DNA from: Phoronis australis
Lineage: Eukaryota > Phoronida > Phoronidae
Direction: 5' to 3'
Length of the DNA: 64,000 bases
NCBI GenBank assembly: GCA_002633005.1
Contig: NMRA01000301.1
Span: forward strand, 126,001 to 190,000
The translations under genes and the position numbers were made by a program. Shown here one piece after another: positions 1-12,700 of this stretch (position 1 is its first letter; each line of letters starts with the position of its first letter). The notes beneath the pieces were generated by a model. The model ran no database searches. It was not told where the DNA came from and saw only the letters and a list, made by a program, of their open reading frames with translations.

Positions 1-1530
1 TAAACCTCTACCTGCCCTTCCTCAATGTGTTACGCCATGAACTTATGCCCCCGTTTTCACATTGGAAGTAAAAACAACGAAAATTCATCAAATTTACTCA
101 CCTTGCCTGGCTTACCTTCTCTCGCCAAATTTTGTTCTCGATCGCCTTGCGGACCTTCTCGATTGCGGGTTGGCCGGGGTGCGCTTTAGTTTCACAATTA
201 ATGAAACGTTGAACAGAAGCCAATGTGAACACAATATTGGGTTGGGGACCACTCCCCATACTTGAATATACAAAAAACGGGCACCGACAAGTCTACATGT
301 ACATGTGTCAGGTGATTCTTAATTTCTAGGGGGAACCCAAAGGCAGGTCCTATAAAATGTATTTGCTGATATTAAAGGCGAGGCGTCTTTTCAATTACTT
401 TTTACCTAAATAGGTGCGACTGTTGTTTACCAAAATCCGCGAAGTAATCGTTTGTGCGACATTTGCTCATTAGCAAAGTATTTGAATGTCCCTTGGCGGG
501 TATACATGTAGGATGTTGTAATGGGGGTTGGCGTAGTTTTCGAAGGAAAATGCACGCGTGGGCCGAAAATCGACATGTTCTTTGGGGAGTAATTATTTGG
601 CCGTGTCCGACATAAATTTGATAATTTTTTAATTCAAAATTCTTTATTTGCGTTAAGTGATAGAGCGCGACATCAACCGCCAAAAGTTGGAATTACGCTA
701 AGAATGCGGCAATACTAAAAAAGACAGAAGGTTTTAAGGAGATCTCAAACGATAAATTACTTTTAGGAACATTGCTAGAGCAAGACTGCGTTCTGTCATA
801 ACGTCTTCATAGGCTAAGAATGAAATCTGGTACCTTTGCCCTGCATAAAAAATCCTTGAAATGGATAAGATAACGTTAGGGAAAACGATAGGTGCCAGGG
901 TGTTTTTTCTGATGAGAGTATTCGACGACTAAAATACTGACTTAGATGATATCATGTACCTCTGGTTGGCCTGTTTGAACCGCCACAGGCATGGTGATAG
1001 GCTGCTAGGGCCTTGCTCTGTAAACATTCATTTTTACCTCAAGGGAGCCAAAATCCGAAATCTTGGAGGTTCATTATGTTTGCCGAATGCATACTAGTAA
1101 TCCCAATCGTCGTCTCTTAACCAGCCGTCACCGTTTCCGTTTCGTCACGATTTACCGCTGAAAACCTTGAAGTCGTAGTGGATTGTGTTCTGGAAGGTGG
1201 CGTAAATCTGTTACACGATTCTGTTGTGATACCCCTGTATTCGGAAAGAATCTACAATTTCGGCCAATTCATGGCGAACAGTAACCCAGCTGTGTTTTCT
1301 TTTAAACAATTGGAATTTGTTTATCCATGAGTTAATCGCGCCACTTTCTTGGTCTTTACGGATACTTAGTTTTAAACTCAGTCAGGCAGATGTCGTTACC
1401 GTGCACTGATGCCATATTGATTGACGGCCCTGAGGACGGTTAATTAAAAATTATGAGTTAACGCTGATATAATATTTCATATCAGTAGTCAACATTCTGA
1501 GCAGACCTAGTTATGACTACCCAGATAGCA
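1..1530. other. No recognised gene
   Basis: AT-rich DNA with only short open frames. The palindromic word TACATGTA occurs near 296. Nothing else was supported. Confidence 0.6.
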
Positions 1531-1534
1531 TGCT

Positions 1535-1990
1535 GACGGTGGCCCGACGCTGGTCCAACAACTCACGTTACGTCGGACCAACGTTGGTGTCTGACGTCGA
1601 ACCAACGTGATTTTGTCCATCGGATGAACGTCGTAACAACATCAGAACACCGGCGGGCCGCTTATGAACCGACGTTGGTCCGACTGCCGACTAATAACTG
1701 ACGACGGCACGACCTGGGGTCAACGACGGAAATACGACCCTTTACCGACTTCGCGCTAATTCATTTCCGACCACTTTTCGACATTGCACCTCCCTGCAAG
1801 CGATTGTTTACCGACTCGCACCAACTTAGAGGCGACTGTTCTCCAACGTCGCACCAACGTGGAGGCGGTTGTTCGCCAACGTTACACCAACAAAGAGACA
1901 ACCGTTTGCCAACGTCGCACCAACTTCGAGGCGACTGTTTGCCAACGTAGCTCCAACATAGAAGTGAGGTGACTGTTTGCCAACGTGGCA
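1535..1990. repeat. Degenerate CAACGT-rich tandem repeats
   Basis: From about 1795 to 1990 a unit close to CGTCGCACCAACTTCGAGG followed by CGACTGTTTGCCAA (about 33 bp) recurs roughly six times with substitutions and small indels. The stretch 1540-1700 has related ACCAACGTTGG and GGTCCGAC motifs in both orientations. The open frames on both strands here follow from the period and are not considered genes. Confidence 0.7.
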
Positions 1991-2299
1991 TCGACCTTCG
2001 ACTTTTCAGTCACCCCCATTTTTGCCTGTTCCCATAAAGGACATACATCTGCTGATTTAACTATCAAATTAGTCGAGAACATTTTAAGAACAGTCACGGC
2101 CACACAACCAATGGGTGGCGAACACAGTACTTTGCTCCGTTGTACATCAGGATATGCACAGAAAATCATAACTTGACAGCATGCATTGTGTCATTAAAAA
2201 CATTCATGTGTGCTTTTAGCATTTTATTAAAGCATAAAGCTAAAATTATGGTTAGGATAAAGAAACGTTGCACCCATCAAGCTTAAAACTTTATAAATA

Positions 2300-2557
2300 T
2301 TTGCGCGCACCCAGGGGAGCTCGGGGGTTCGAACGAGCACCTTTCCATTTGGCATGCTGGGCAAAAAGGTCCGCCTTGTAGAAACAAAAACATCGAAAAT
2401 GTAGAAAACGAAAAAAAAGTCTACAAAAGGCAGGAACAACCAAAAATTCCGGGAATGCCAAAATCAAAGCTCCGATCGTACCCCTAAATATGTCAGGGTA
2501 AAAGGAGCAGAATCTAAAAGAATTGGAGCCCTCATTTTTTGGTTGGGTGCACGCATG
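2300..2557 (-). mobile_element. MITE copy (CATGCGCGCACCCAG family), reverse orientation
   Basis: A copy of the roughly 255 bp element also found at 34545 and 55731, read on the minus strand. Its ends TTTGCGCGCACCCAG and TGGGTGCACGCATG are inverted repeats. Flanks AATAT and AATAC form an imperfect 5 bp duplication. It shares the internal blocks AAAAAGGTCCGCC and TCGAACGAGC with the other copies. Confidence 0.7.
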
Positions 2558-3293
2558 AATACTAGACTGAAAAATTATGCTGATTACAAAGCTTTTGAGT
2601 TTATACATCAAAGAATATTTGAAACTATGCTTGGAACTAAAAAATAAAGTGATTATTGTTCAATTAGCGTAATGAATGCCAAAGTGAGCTTTTCCAATAA
2701 TTACAGTTTCGTTGGAGGACATGAAATACAGAAATATGAGCAAATCAACAAACTTACAGAATTTTGCGTATGTCAAACATTTGGTGAAATACAACAAAAA
2801 CCTTTTGAAAGATACATCTAATTAACCAAGGATCCATGGGGCACCATGAAAAACAGGACATGAGATGAAAATCAATAAACTAAAATACAATTATGTGACT
2901 AAATGAACACGAAAATTCCAAGTAATTAATCATAAATACTTCAATGAATAACTGAATGTTAATTAAGCTATGGAATATATACACCGGGGACTTAAAGCAA
3001 TTTTGGCACGGGTAACAATGGATTTCTGTCTAAGAATTTAATGTAAATTTAAAAAGATGTCTCTCATTACTGGGTGTTCGTCATTACCCGGGCCCAAGCA
3101 GTACAATTTTTTAAAAGATTTAACAGAATGTAAAAATAGGACAAGACTGAAACATATCAGTACAAAATTAAGATGCCATCTGCAAGTTAAATAAAATACA
3201 AAATATTTGTAATCATGCACAAAGAAGTACTTCCTGCGAAGTCTTCATTTAAATCTTGATACAAGAAAGCCCAAGTGAATTTGCACTGCAGAA

Positions 3294-3950
3294 TCAATCT
3301 GTATCTTCTTCCTCGCTACCAGGTTCTTGGACGTAATCTAAAACTTGCACAGCTTTCCCTGTAAACTTTAAGAACTACATGAAAGTAAATCTTAGTTTCA
3401 CTACAAAGCAAATTAGTCAAAAACATATGTTGACATCTTTGGTTCAATATTTAGAACGTTTAATTTTAGGTTTAGCGTGCTATGGAAAATTAACATCTCT
3501 TTATTAAGGAAAATTACTATACAAGTTGAAGAAATCAGTTTTGCTCACAATGCTACAAAGGCTCAGTATTCAAAAGATTTGGCAACTCATCAATTTTGAG
3601 AACTATAACATTGCTGTTCACCTGTTTGTTGCCTCCTTTATTCTGGCACCAACTCTGTCGGCAGCATACTTCAGCTCAGCACTTCGGCCTTCATTTCAAT
3701 TGATCTTCAGTTTCCGCCACCTTTAACTTGCTTTTTAAAATTTCAAACAAAAACATCCTAATACAGGTAATTATGAAAAATACACCATTAAAAGGAACAA
3801 CTTACGAGCTGAACATTACAGAGTTTATTGTTCAAGTTTCTCAGAGCTAAAAGTTCAGAGGTTTAAATATTTTCACATTAATTTTTACAACAAGAAAACC
3901 TATTGATGAGCAGGAAATTTACTTACCTGTAGCGTATTTATTTTCTGCAT
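3294..3950 (-). CDS. Possible small coiled-coil gene or remnant (unrecognised)
   Basis: Three exon-like pieces lie on the minus strand. An ATG in good context at 3950 opens 8 codons (MQKINTLQ) ending at a perfect donor CTACAG|GTAAGT at 3927; just upstream is a 6-codon frame MAAEQK. A middle piece, about 3726-3622, has acceptor-like CAAG, a charged helical stretch (ELKYAADRVGARIKEATNR) and donor AACAG|GTGAAC. A last piece, 3374-3294, encodes GKAVQVLDYVQEPGSEEEDT and a stop. The middle piece is 105 nt, but its reading frame changes around 3690, so either it is frameshifted (decay or sequence error) or the model is wrong. I do not recognise the family. The small uninterrupted-donor start and the acidic tail are the main support. 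Confidence 0.3.
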
Positions 3951-4732
3951 GGTGCAAGACCCAGTCCACCTCAAGCTATCACTTCTGCTCCGCCGCCATT
4001 AAAAGTTACCTCCCTTTCAGAGAGCTGAGGGTGGCAGGCTGCAATCATCTCTCTTCACCCAAACCCAACACATGGGTACTACTTCTACACTGCCCTCATA
4101 AGTGAAAAACACACGAGCATACATTCTCAAAGACAACGAGTACCAATCAGTGACATGTTAAAATAGTCACTAGCACGTTTTTCATTGTTCTTCCAGGAAC
4201 ACGTCCAATTGCTGTGACTGTCCTTGGCCAGGGAATGAAAATTGATAAATCTTGTTACTAAAGTGATACAGTGTATCACCCTAGTAGGTGTTACAAACTT
4301 ACAATACTACCAAAAAGATAAATAAACTATATTGATTTTTATTTAGGTTTGAGGTTTTAATCGCCTATGCAATGTACATGGCTTTGTGATTTTCACAATG
4401 AACGCTCAAAACAGGGAAGGGGTCAACAAGCAGTGAGTACTCTGTTTCTACCAGTCTTTCAAGTTTTCTTCCGGACTTTGCGTATTCAGTTTCAACATTC
4501 AGTAACTCACCCATGTACACTGTCAGTGATCAAGTCAGTAGATAACAATCAATTAGAATTCATGTCGAAATCGGGTAACTCAACTTGAAATTTTTTAATA
4601 ATTTAACAATTTGTCGCAGAGTAATTGATTACAGCACTTGGTCTTCAACTTACATGTCTTATCTGCTAATGGAATGTTAAGACCCCATTCTTTGAAAAAC
4701 CTGAGTCGCACACTTTTCCAGTGACTTAGTTA

Positions 4733-4905
4733 CGGGATTGTTCTAAACCCCTCGATCCCACACCCCTCGACCCACGACTCGGCTCTCGACTCACGACCCA
4801 CAACTCACATCCCCCGTGCATTCACGACCTTCGACAACAGAGTAATCTTTGCGCTTTTAACATATTTCATAATATTATTGACTTTACCGTCAAACGAATC
4901 TGTGC
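4733..4905 (+). repeat. TCGACCC-rich dispersed repeat, copy 1
   Basis: It begins TTCTAAACCCCTCGATCCC, continues with CTCGACCCACGACTCGG-type motifs, and ends in a block with TTTGCGCTTTTAACA and CATAAT. The same order of blocks is seen at 29.66 and 30.3 kb. Confidence 0.65.
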
Positions 4906-5716
4906 TCTGGCTAGGTGGTTAAAAGTATCAATCCACGGATCCACCGACCACTGTACAGCCAACAAGCGACAAGGTGGGGGGTCAGCCATTCATAACCATG
5001 TTAAGTCTAATAAATCACATTAGGGATGAGAGAAATTGGGTGAAGTATGACACCACAAAGTTTGGTGGTTTAGGAGATACAAAGGAAGTCTTCTGGGGGC
5101 AAAATGAGGCAATTTCTTGGTGTGGAATGAGTCATTTTTGACCAAATTTACTACTCTAGTTTCTGCTTCAAACAGAATATTTTCTGAATAATTTTGATAT
5201 CACGTGATAGGTTCATGACGAATATAAGTAAAAACGGCACCGACACTGAAATATCGGTTACCATGGTAACACTGGAACTGTTTCCGTGGGGGTACACTTC
5301 ATGCTTGTGAAAAACCAGCAGTAAGTTGTACCCTTATTGCGAAGCTGCCCCCACGAGAAAACTAAAAGTAATAACATGGACATGTAGAAGACTCCATGGC
5401 CTTGAAATTAATACAAGAAAAAACTTTGTCAGCCCTTCCGGCAGGCTTGGAAATAGGTGTCTGAATTTCACTATTTTCAGACCGCGTATGTGTATTTGCC
5501 GTGTTAAACCATGCCAGTCACTAGTTGTGCGCCGTTTCTATGCATTAAAATGCCGTGGTATAAAACAACAATTAAAAGAATTGGTTTGCTTAAAGGTTTT
5601 TAATTAAATTAATTTCAAAGACACGAGCACTTCCCACTAAAATATGAAATTATACTAAATTTGTTCATCCAACTCATTGAATACCAAACTAAAGCATACA
5701 ATGCGTTATTTGAATC
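4906..5716. other. No recognised gene
   Basis: The interval has short open frames only; the one at 5326-5607 has no motif. Nothing is supported. Confidence 0.5.
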
Positions 5717-6878
5717 ATGGCTGATCTAAAGTGTGGGTTTGCGAATTTCTCTATTTATCTGGCACTGCCAGTCGCATCGAATGTGGTATTTATACAAATT
5801 GCGGATAGAAACAAATCCACAAGGAATAGAGCGAGACTTTTGAGCACCTTAAAAGTGAGGGGAGATGATGTGGAGGTGGAAAGTGTCCTACTGAGAAGTA
5901 GTCTGTCTCAGTGTCTGCCTTGGAGGCAGGTGTGCAGCTGGAGCTACGTATTCTACCGTAGTAGATTCACGTGCCCGAATCTTCGTTACAACCCTCGACA
6001 TATATTGGCGTCGGCAAAGACACTGAGTACATCCACTGCACACTAGAGGAGAAATCTTATAGAGATCTGAAAATGACCAAAGACGTTAAGTCAAGGTTCA
6101 ACGTCCTGCTTCATGAGAGCTCAAGTAAGAATCACCAAACTCCAGGGTCTGACCCTGAATAATATTTTTAGGAGCACATCATTCATGCAAAAATACTTTT
6201 ATTGACCCACCGTGATTGCTTCCAACTTGGGCGTTGTTGCTTAATCATATCTTATTTCAAATGTGTTGATCTATATGCAGTGCATGTATACATTGGCATA
6301 GAAAATAGGTAGTCATCATAACTTTTCATGATAACCGCCAAATGTGTTACATGACTTCTGCCCATGACCTACTTTTAGAGACTAGGGAGTATGTTATGTC
6401 TGCTAATGAATTTCTTCGACTGAATATGAAGTTAATTCAACATGCTAAAGACGTCAAAAATGGTGTGTGTTTCTCAAAAAAATTTCATTGGTCAACTGTT
6501 TTATGTTTTAGTGGCATGAAGAGAAATATGATGCACAACTCATTTATTTCACAATGAATGCTGACGCATAGGTAGTGCGGATAATTTAAATCGTTCTCAA
6601 TATTTTCTACATGTTATGTCCCATACTTCTGTTATATACCTTTGTCCTACTGTCACGTGCGTAGAACTTTATTTGCGAAACCTTCACTTTAGCTTGGTAT
6701 TCATATTTTATGAACCGAAATGGCCACATTAAATTTAATATGTTTAATTGTTTCATTAATACAATTTTAGGAATTAGGAAAGGCTTATGCTGAAGAAGTG
6801 GCTTCTGCTGATGTTGGAGACCTGCATATTATCAGTAAAGTTCAAAATCAGCAAGAAGGTACCCTTCTTGACAACTAA
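5717..6878 (+). CDS. Possible four-exon small gene (unrecognised)
   Basis: Four exon-like pieces join in phase to 163 codons: 5717-5854 (ATG, donor AAAA|GTGAGG), 5965-6124 (donor CTCAA|GTAAGA), 6379-6464 (acceptor CTACTTTTAG, donor GGT|GTGTGT) and 6771-6878 (acceptor ACAATTTTAG, stop TAA). The last three encode helical charged segments such as TLEEKSYRDLKMTKDVKSRF, NEFLRLNMKLIQHAKDVK and ELGKAYAEEVASADVGDL. The donor of the second piece and the acceptors of the last two are good. The first piece and the third donor are weak. No family is recognised, and chance agreement of phases is a real alternative. Confidence 0.3.
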
Positions 6879-7483
6879 GTGAGGGGGGCTGGAGAGAGGC
6901 CAAAAAGTCTACGAGAATTTGTAACTTGAGGTACGAGTTGAGGAAAAAAGTGTTTGCCAAAGATTACTGGCTTACACCACAAAAGGTTCAAAGCGCAATT
7001 TGTTGAGAAAGGCCATTCTCAGCAAATGTGGGGAAACTGGTACAGGTGGATGTAGCAGATATGACAGAGGAAGTAGAGTATGCATTGGAAAGAGACAATC
7101 TGCGCTCTAAGATTGTCAAGGATAAAGCATTGTAAAAATTCAAAGGGAGGAAACAGTACAGTGGCTGGACCTGTAAATACTCTGGCTGGTCTGCTAAATC
7201 CAATGGTGACATTATTATGTCAGCACAGCTGTGTACATGTATAGGGAAGTAGGCTGGTTGCATAGAGAACAATATATTAGCATCTTCATTGTTCCCCTTG
7301 TTATAATAAAGATAATGACGATCATTTATCGGCAACAGTCTGATGTACGCAAGTTTCTGTATCCATGCCAAGTGTGTTGTTATCCAACAATAACAAAACA
7401 AAGGAAACAAAGATAGGACCAATGGGCGATATACATGTGACGAATTGCCACGGACAGTGGAGTCTTGTCATTTACATGCACGC

Positions 7484-7618
7484 TCCTAGCCTTAAACAGG
7501 GGGTCTCGATTCCTGACGTTGTGGACCTTTTGGTAACAAGAACCGGTGGACTAAAAAAAACGGTGGAACCACTGTGAATTGCGCGTTTTTGCAGTCTCAT
7601 TTTCTCGGAGTTTTGCAA
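7484..7618 (+). mobile_element. Truncated MITE copy (same family as 34545)
   Basis: It shares GTTGTGGACCTTTTGG, the GGTGGACTAAAAA-type block, CACTGTGAATTGCGCGTTT and TCTCATTTTCTC with the complete copies, but the right half with the GGGGGGCTCGTTCGAG block and both terminal repeats are missing. Confidence 0.65.
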
Positions 7619-9560
7619 TGAAAGTCACGTGTGTTGTCAACGTTTCATTCTCATAGCAGTGGGGGCAGATTTGGTATTGAACATAACCTCAAAATGGCAT
7701 AACGGGGGGCAGTGTAGTAAAACTACAAAATGAGGGTGGTAAATCGGAATCATTTTTCAAGACATCTGTGTAACATTCTATAGGCACCACTTAACAATGC
7801 CAAGTGAATAATAGCTCAATAGCTTTCATTCAAGGAAATGCATAAACAGTTAAAACTGGACAGTTTTAGAGCGTCAAAACATGGCTGTGAAGCCGTAAAA
7901 TGTGTTTGAGCCTATAACTTTAATAAAACGTAATATTTTGAGGAAATATTTTACCATGCTATGAACAGTCCCACTAAATAAGATTGGTCCTAACCCCGCT
8001 CGTCAAGGTAAACGGTGGGTTATGGAAAATTGAACTAGACCGTATTTATCCACCTTGGTTGAGTCGCACACGGCTCACAATCAGAGGGATGCCGCCAAGC
8101 TGCTCTATTCATCGAGTCACGAGCGCTGCGTTTTACAAAGCGAAGTGTCTGGTAGCGCACAAAGATTTCAATGGGATTGATCAGCATACGATCTCCATAC
8201 GAACAAGCCCATTTGTGTGATCTGCGTACACTGTCAATTAATTACTTCAGCCTAGTTGTTTTCAGTCCTAAAAACACAATTGTCAACTTTTTGTCGGAGG
8301 TCAAGTTTGATATTTTATTCGAATCTGGGACGACAAATACTGCAAAACCATACATCACACTTTCGAATTTGTTGTTTGTTGAAGCGTTTTCAAAGTACTT
8401 CGGCTCTGGCCCTAGCGCGTATGAATATTCATTTACGTTTTTGACTCGTTCAGTTCATCCTGTTTGAAAAGTTTTCAACAATAGTAAAATTTGTGCTTAA
8501 CAGATTTTTGAACAGGTTCTTGTCCATTAGTATCGCATAACATGTAATGTAGCACATTTCGTTGAGTTGGCATAATTTTTTCAACAAGTCCGATTGCGCA
8601 TTAATTACGGTATGGTAGTGACTCGACGAAAGTTTGTTTACGTCATGCAACGTGGTCAGGCATTTCCTAACATGATGATTTTCCAATAGACGGATACTTT
8701 GGCGGTGTTTAAGTGCAGCGAGAAAGTGGACGCCGTGGTCGATCTGCCGTCAGATGAGCAGACGTTGATGACCGGAAGGGAATGAGCTTTGCTATCTGCC
8801 GACTGCAGTTTAATCAATCTTTATCATAAGGAACAACAAAACACCTAACACGGAGTTTGATAGGTTGTCGAAAGTGGCTCTAAGAATGGGGACGAAAATA
8901 TATCAGAGACCAAGCTACTCCCGGTAACCACTCCGGGGCCACAGGTCGTATTGCTTGTGAGGAGATACCAGCGTATTTGTAATTGGGCTACTTTGTACTC
9001 GACTAATTTTGCCGAAAATTTGCTGATTGCATGGAACCGTACCACAAGAGTCTCGCTTGATGAACAGTAATAAAAATAAAGATGAAGTTATGAAATTAGG
9101 CTTGATTTGATAACTGCAACTATCGGCAGGCAGCCGGAAGTTGCCATTGCAAACTTTTGAGGCCAGTCTCGCTGTCGCAAGCTGTATTACGGCACATTAG
9201 TCACGTGTGGGAGTTGGCATTCTAGGCTAGAGTGCTACATGTATGTTTAGAGGTTTTGTAATAAAGCGGTTGTTGCAGCATCACAAGGGAATCTACAGTA
9301 ATCGAGCATGTGCTACTGTTAAGTTTGACAATGATGCTTTGAGTGATGAAGCTACGCAAAATTACGTGGCTTTGGATTATTTTATTTGCCAAGCTGTCCA
9401 GTTTCTCCATATGTCATAACTCAGTCGCGCAAAGTGACTTGCCCTCCTACCTCTCGCAAACTACTGTACATGTAACAGTTGCCACATCACTCAGAGAATC
9501 TTCTACAAGCAACAATTTGCTTGATTTCGAATTAAGGAAGACAGAGGTGTCAGCGGCTGA
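7619..9560. other. No recognised gene downstream of the astacin gene
   Basis: A short segment at 9190-9240 (GTGGGAGTTGGCATTCTAGG) resembles 27250-27285, suggesting a diverged dispersed repeat. No coding motif was seen. Confidence 0.5.
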
Positions 9561-9568
9561 TTACATTG

Positions 9569-9578
9569 TTTATTTATT
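9569..9578 (-). terminator. Candidate polyadenylation signals of the astacin gene
   Basis: Two overlapping AATAAA hexamers on the minus strand (TTTATT at 9569-9574 and 9573-9578) lie about 105 bases past the stop codon, a usual distance for a short 3' UTR. The cleavage site was not determined. Confidence 0.5.
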
Positions 9579-9681
9579 AGCTCAAAGTTACATGTAGGTT
9601 CACAATGAGATTAATTAGGACGTGAAATATGCGTGTGTTGTTGGACCTTGACCTACGTGAATTCCTTCTTATGCTGCACTA

Positions 9682-9771
9682 TCAAGGGCAGGATGACGCA
9701 GCGTGGATCTTAATAACGTCAAGCGCAATGTCAGATCTCGCGCCCGACCCTCTTATAGCTTCGAACGCCAC
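9682..9771 (-). CDS. Astacin gene exon 18: end of MAM2 and stop codon
   Basis: The exon has 29 codons plus TGA (9684-9682), with acceptor TCATTGCAG|GTGGCG in phase 0. VAFEAIRGSGARSDIALDVI is the MAM C-terminal strand pair. The chain ends SSCP, with Cys810 as the fourth MAM cysteine, so the protein finishes exactly at the domain boundary. Confidence 0.92.
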   Translation of the reverse strand: MAFEAIRGSGARSDIALDVIKIHAASSCP

Positions 9772-12700
9772 CTGCAATGAGTAGGCTTTTTGGAGAAGAG
9801 CGCAAAGTTAATACAACGTTATCCACTGTACTAGAAATCCGCCTTCTGCCGAGCTTAATTGTACCATTACGCAACCTACTTTCACAGTTTGAAGTGAGCA
9901 AGTCGCTGCTCATTGGCTTGGGCGAATGTGTGTCGGATGAGATAATTGCAGAAATAACTGACGGGCCGAACGACTATCAAAGTCAATAAAGAATAACAAC
10001 AACGAAGGCAAACGAACAAAGTGACAGTTTTTAAAATTGAAAAGTTAAAATTAGCCGTCTTCGCATTCATCAACATGCAGCGCTCCACACTGGCAAAAAC
10101 GCCTACTCGAAAATACTAGTGACGGTATATTTGCATCACTTATTTTTCCGGATTTGGAATCGAAGAAAGTGACTACCAAATAATAAACGTCGGGCGTCAA
10201 CTCAGTGCCCTAACGAGTAAGGTCAATATTCCCCATCTGTTTTTAATGTTTTCAACACTTCATTCGCAATTCCATAGTCAGAACGCTGGCTCCGCGCCGT
10301 TCGAATAATACGGGTATTTTCTAGCGTTTGTTGCCTAATGTCGGACCCTGGCAAGTTACTGGACCCTGTTTACACGTAATCCAGCTGTGGTGTCTGCTAC
10401 ACTGCACCTCGTAGTACTCACTGTGTACAAAACATGACGTCACTCACTTATGCACTTTCCTAATTGAGTTTCTAAGACAAAATGAGGAAGTTGTGTTACT
10501 ATTGATACTCATCTGACTGGTACTGAAACACTTCTGCATTCTTACTCGAATGATGTCCGTTCGGTCCACGTATACACTGGCTGTTTTCCAGTAGTTCCCT
10601 TGCTCTCCTTCTTTCGACCAAATGGGATCTTCCATGATTTCTTTTGAGTTTACGAGGCGAACTCTTAAGGACCCCATGTGGCAACCGAACATGTGGTAGG
10701 CCCAGGAAAGGCAGAATGGTTTTTTTGTTGCTGTGACGGTGATGAATATAATAATTATTATAGAAACAATAGCCAAAATAGAAATATGCGTCCAACCTGT
10801 GGGCCTATATAGCGCCTATAAGACAAGCGCTTTAAAAACTGTTTACATTTTATTTGATTATTTCCGAGTTCCACCCCTTTAAGAGGTGATCATGCAACAG
10901 GGCCGTAGGGCCGTAGGAACCGGGGGGCCGTAGGGGGCACATGCCCCCAAAAAATTTGCAAATATTTATCGTGAAATAGGCGAGGAACCGTGGGACAGTC
11001 GAGAAATGAAAGACTTCGAATACGGATAAGAGAGAAAGTTCAAAAGAACAATTCAAGTGACAACTTTAACGGCCCTGGTCAGGGCATTGTTGTTAGGGTC
11101 ACCGTTTTTGCAGCATACATGTAGGACGTCTAAACATACTTGAAAACATGCACTTTACTATTCACACATGTATTTCGAAATATTGAATAATGTGAAATTT
11201 TTGTGGAGTATGTTACTTCACTTGATTTTTAAATTCTATGAGACAGTTTTGCAAAACCATATTTTTCCAGAGGCCCTTCTCTAACATGGGATGATGAAGA
11301 CAATTTTCGTCCTATTTTTTCTATATTATTCTCTGAATTGTAGATCGTATGAGAAACAATTATGGCCTGACAGATAACATCAATTGCTGTGCATTTCCTG
11401 ATTTTTGAAAAATAAAAAATTATTTAGGGCCCCAGTCCTTGAAGAGAGTCATTGATGACATTCAAGTGGCCACCCATTCCGTGTTTTTATTGACAAATTC
11501 TCACAGGGCCGCTCAAGGAGAATGGTCCCAATGTCGAAATCGATTAGCTCTATTTTCCTGTTTTTTGTGAAATCGAACAACCGACTGTTGAGGAAGGTCA
11601 CTTTTTGCAGGGTCACACAACGATGGAATGAATAGTCACATTGTCAAGCTTCCATCTTAGGTGTCCCCTTTCAGACGGCACCCCTTTTCGGTGGGGCGGC
11701 TGAAACGAATTGTAACCTTTGTCCCCCTATACATGTTAATCCGACACTGCCAAGTTTTCACAAGGGGACCTTGAGATTCCAATTCACAAGAACGCAAGAA
11801 ACAATACGTGCACAGCATAGAAGTATAAAGATATTTGACCCAAATAACCGAAAGTGGAAAACACAATAGGATTGACCGAGATCAAAAAGGTGGAATTTTT
11901 AAGAACGTGATAACCCCTGTTTGCTAATTACACAAAAAGACCATTTCCTATGGTTTGTTCTAAAATAATGTTTCTTTTTCCCCATATTATCACACGAATA
12001 GAATTTCTTTTGGAGATCGCTGCTAGGAGTTGTTTGTAAGGAATACGCAAATATCGAAAAGACTGCGGGCTACGAGTTGTGATGGCCCTGTGCATGTCGA
12101 ACGGGGGTTCGCAAAGTACACGCAATAATAAATAAATATTTTCGGGTTATTTTAGTTAAAGTTGAATTCATGCACCGTTATAGGTACCTCTGAAATGAGC
12201 AAAAATACACCACAATAAGAATGCCCCCGTCTCCCATGTTCCCCCGGTTGCCCGCCAAATATCTGCGACAATACCTGTGGAAATTGTCTATAACATACTG
12301 TTTCGATAAAGAAATTCGTTGGTTTCTGATATACATGCTTCTGTATCTACGCAAATCGACATATTCAGAGATGATTTTGGCAATTGGAAGTTAGTCTTTT
12401 AATAAATCATGGTGTTTCAGTGAATTTAGTTGCGTCCTAAATTTGGAAAAACTCTAAAATCCGATCCCCATGTAGTAAAGTGAACTCGGACGATTTTTGC
12501 TTATCTAAAACTACTCTCAAAACACTGATGAAATTAAGCCAGATTCCAAAAATATACTCACAATTCAAATGACAATAAATACTTTCTTTTTGACTTACGT
12601 AGAATTTTTGTCGCTTAAAGTCACAAACAATCGATCAAAAAGGAATTAAGTCATTAAATCAAGGTAAAGGCATTGCTCATGGAATCGATTGTTTGATTCT

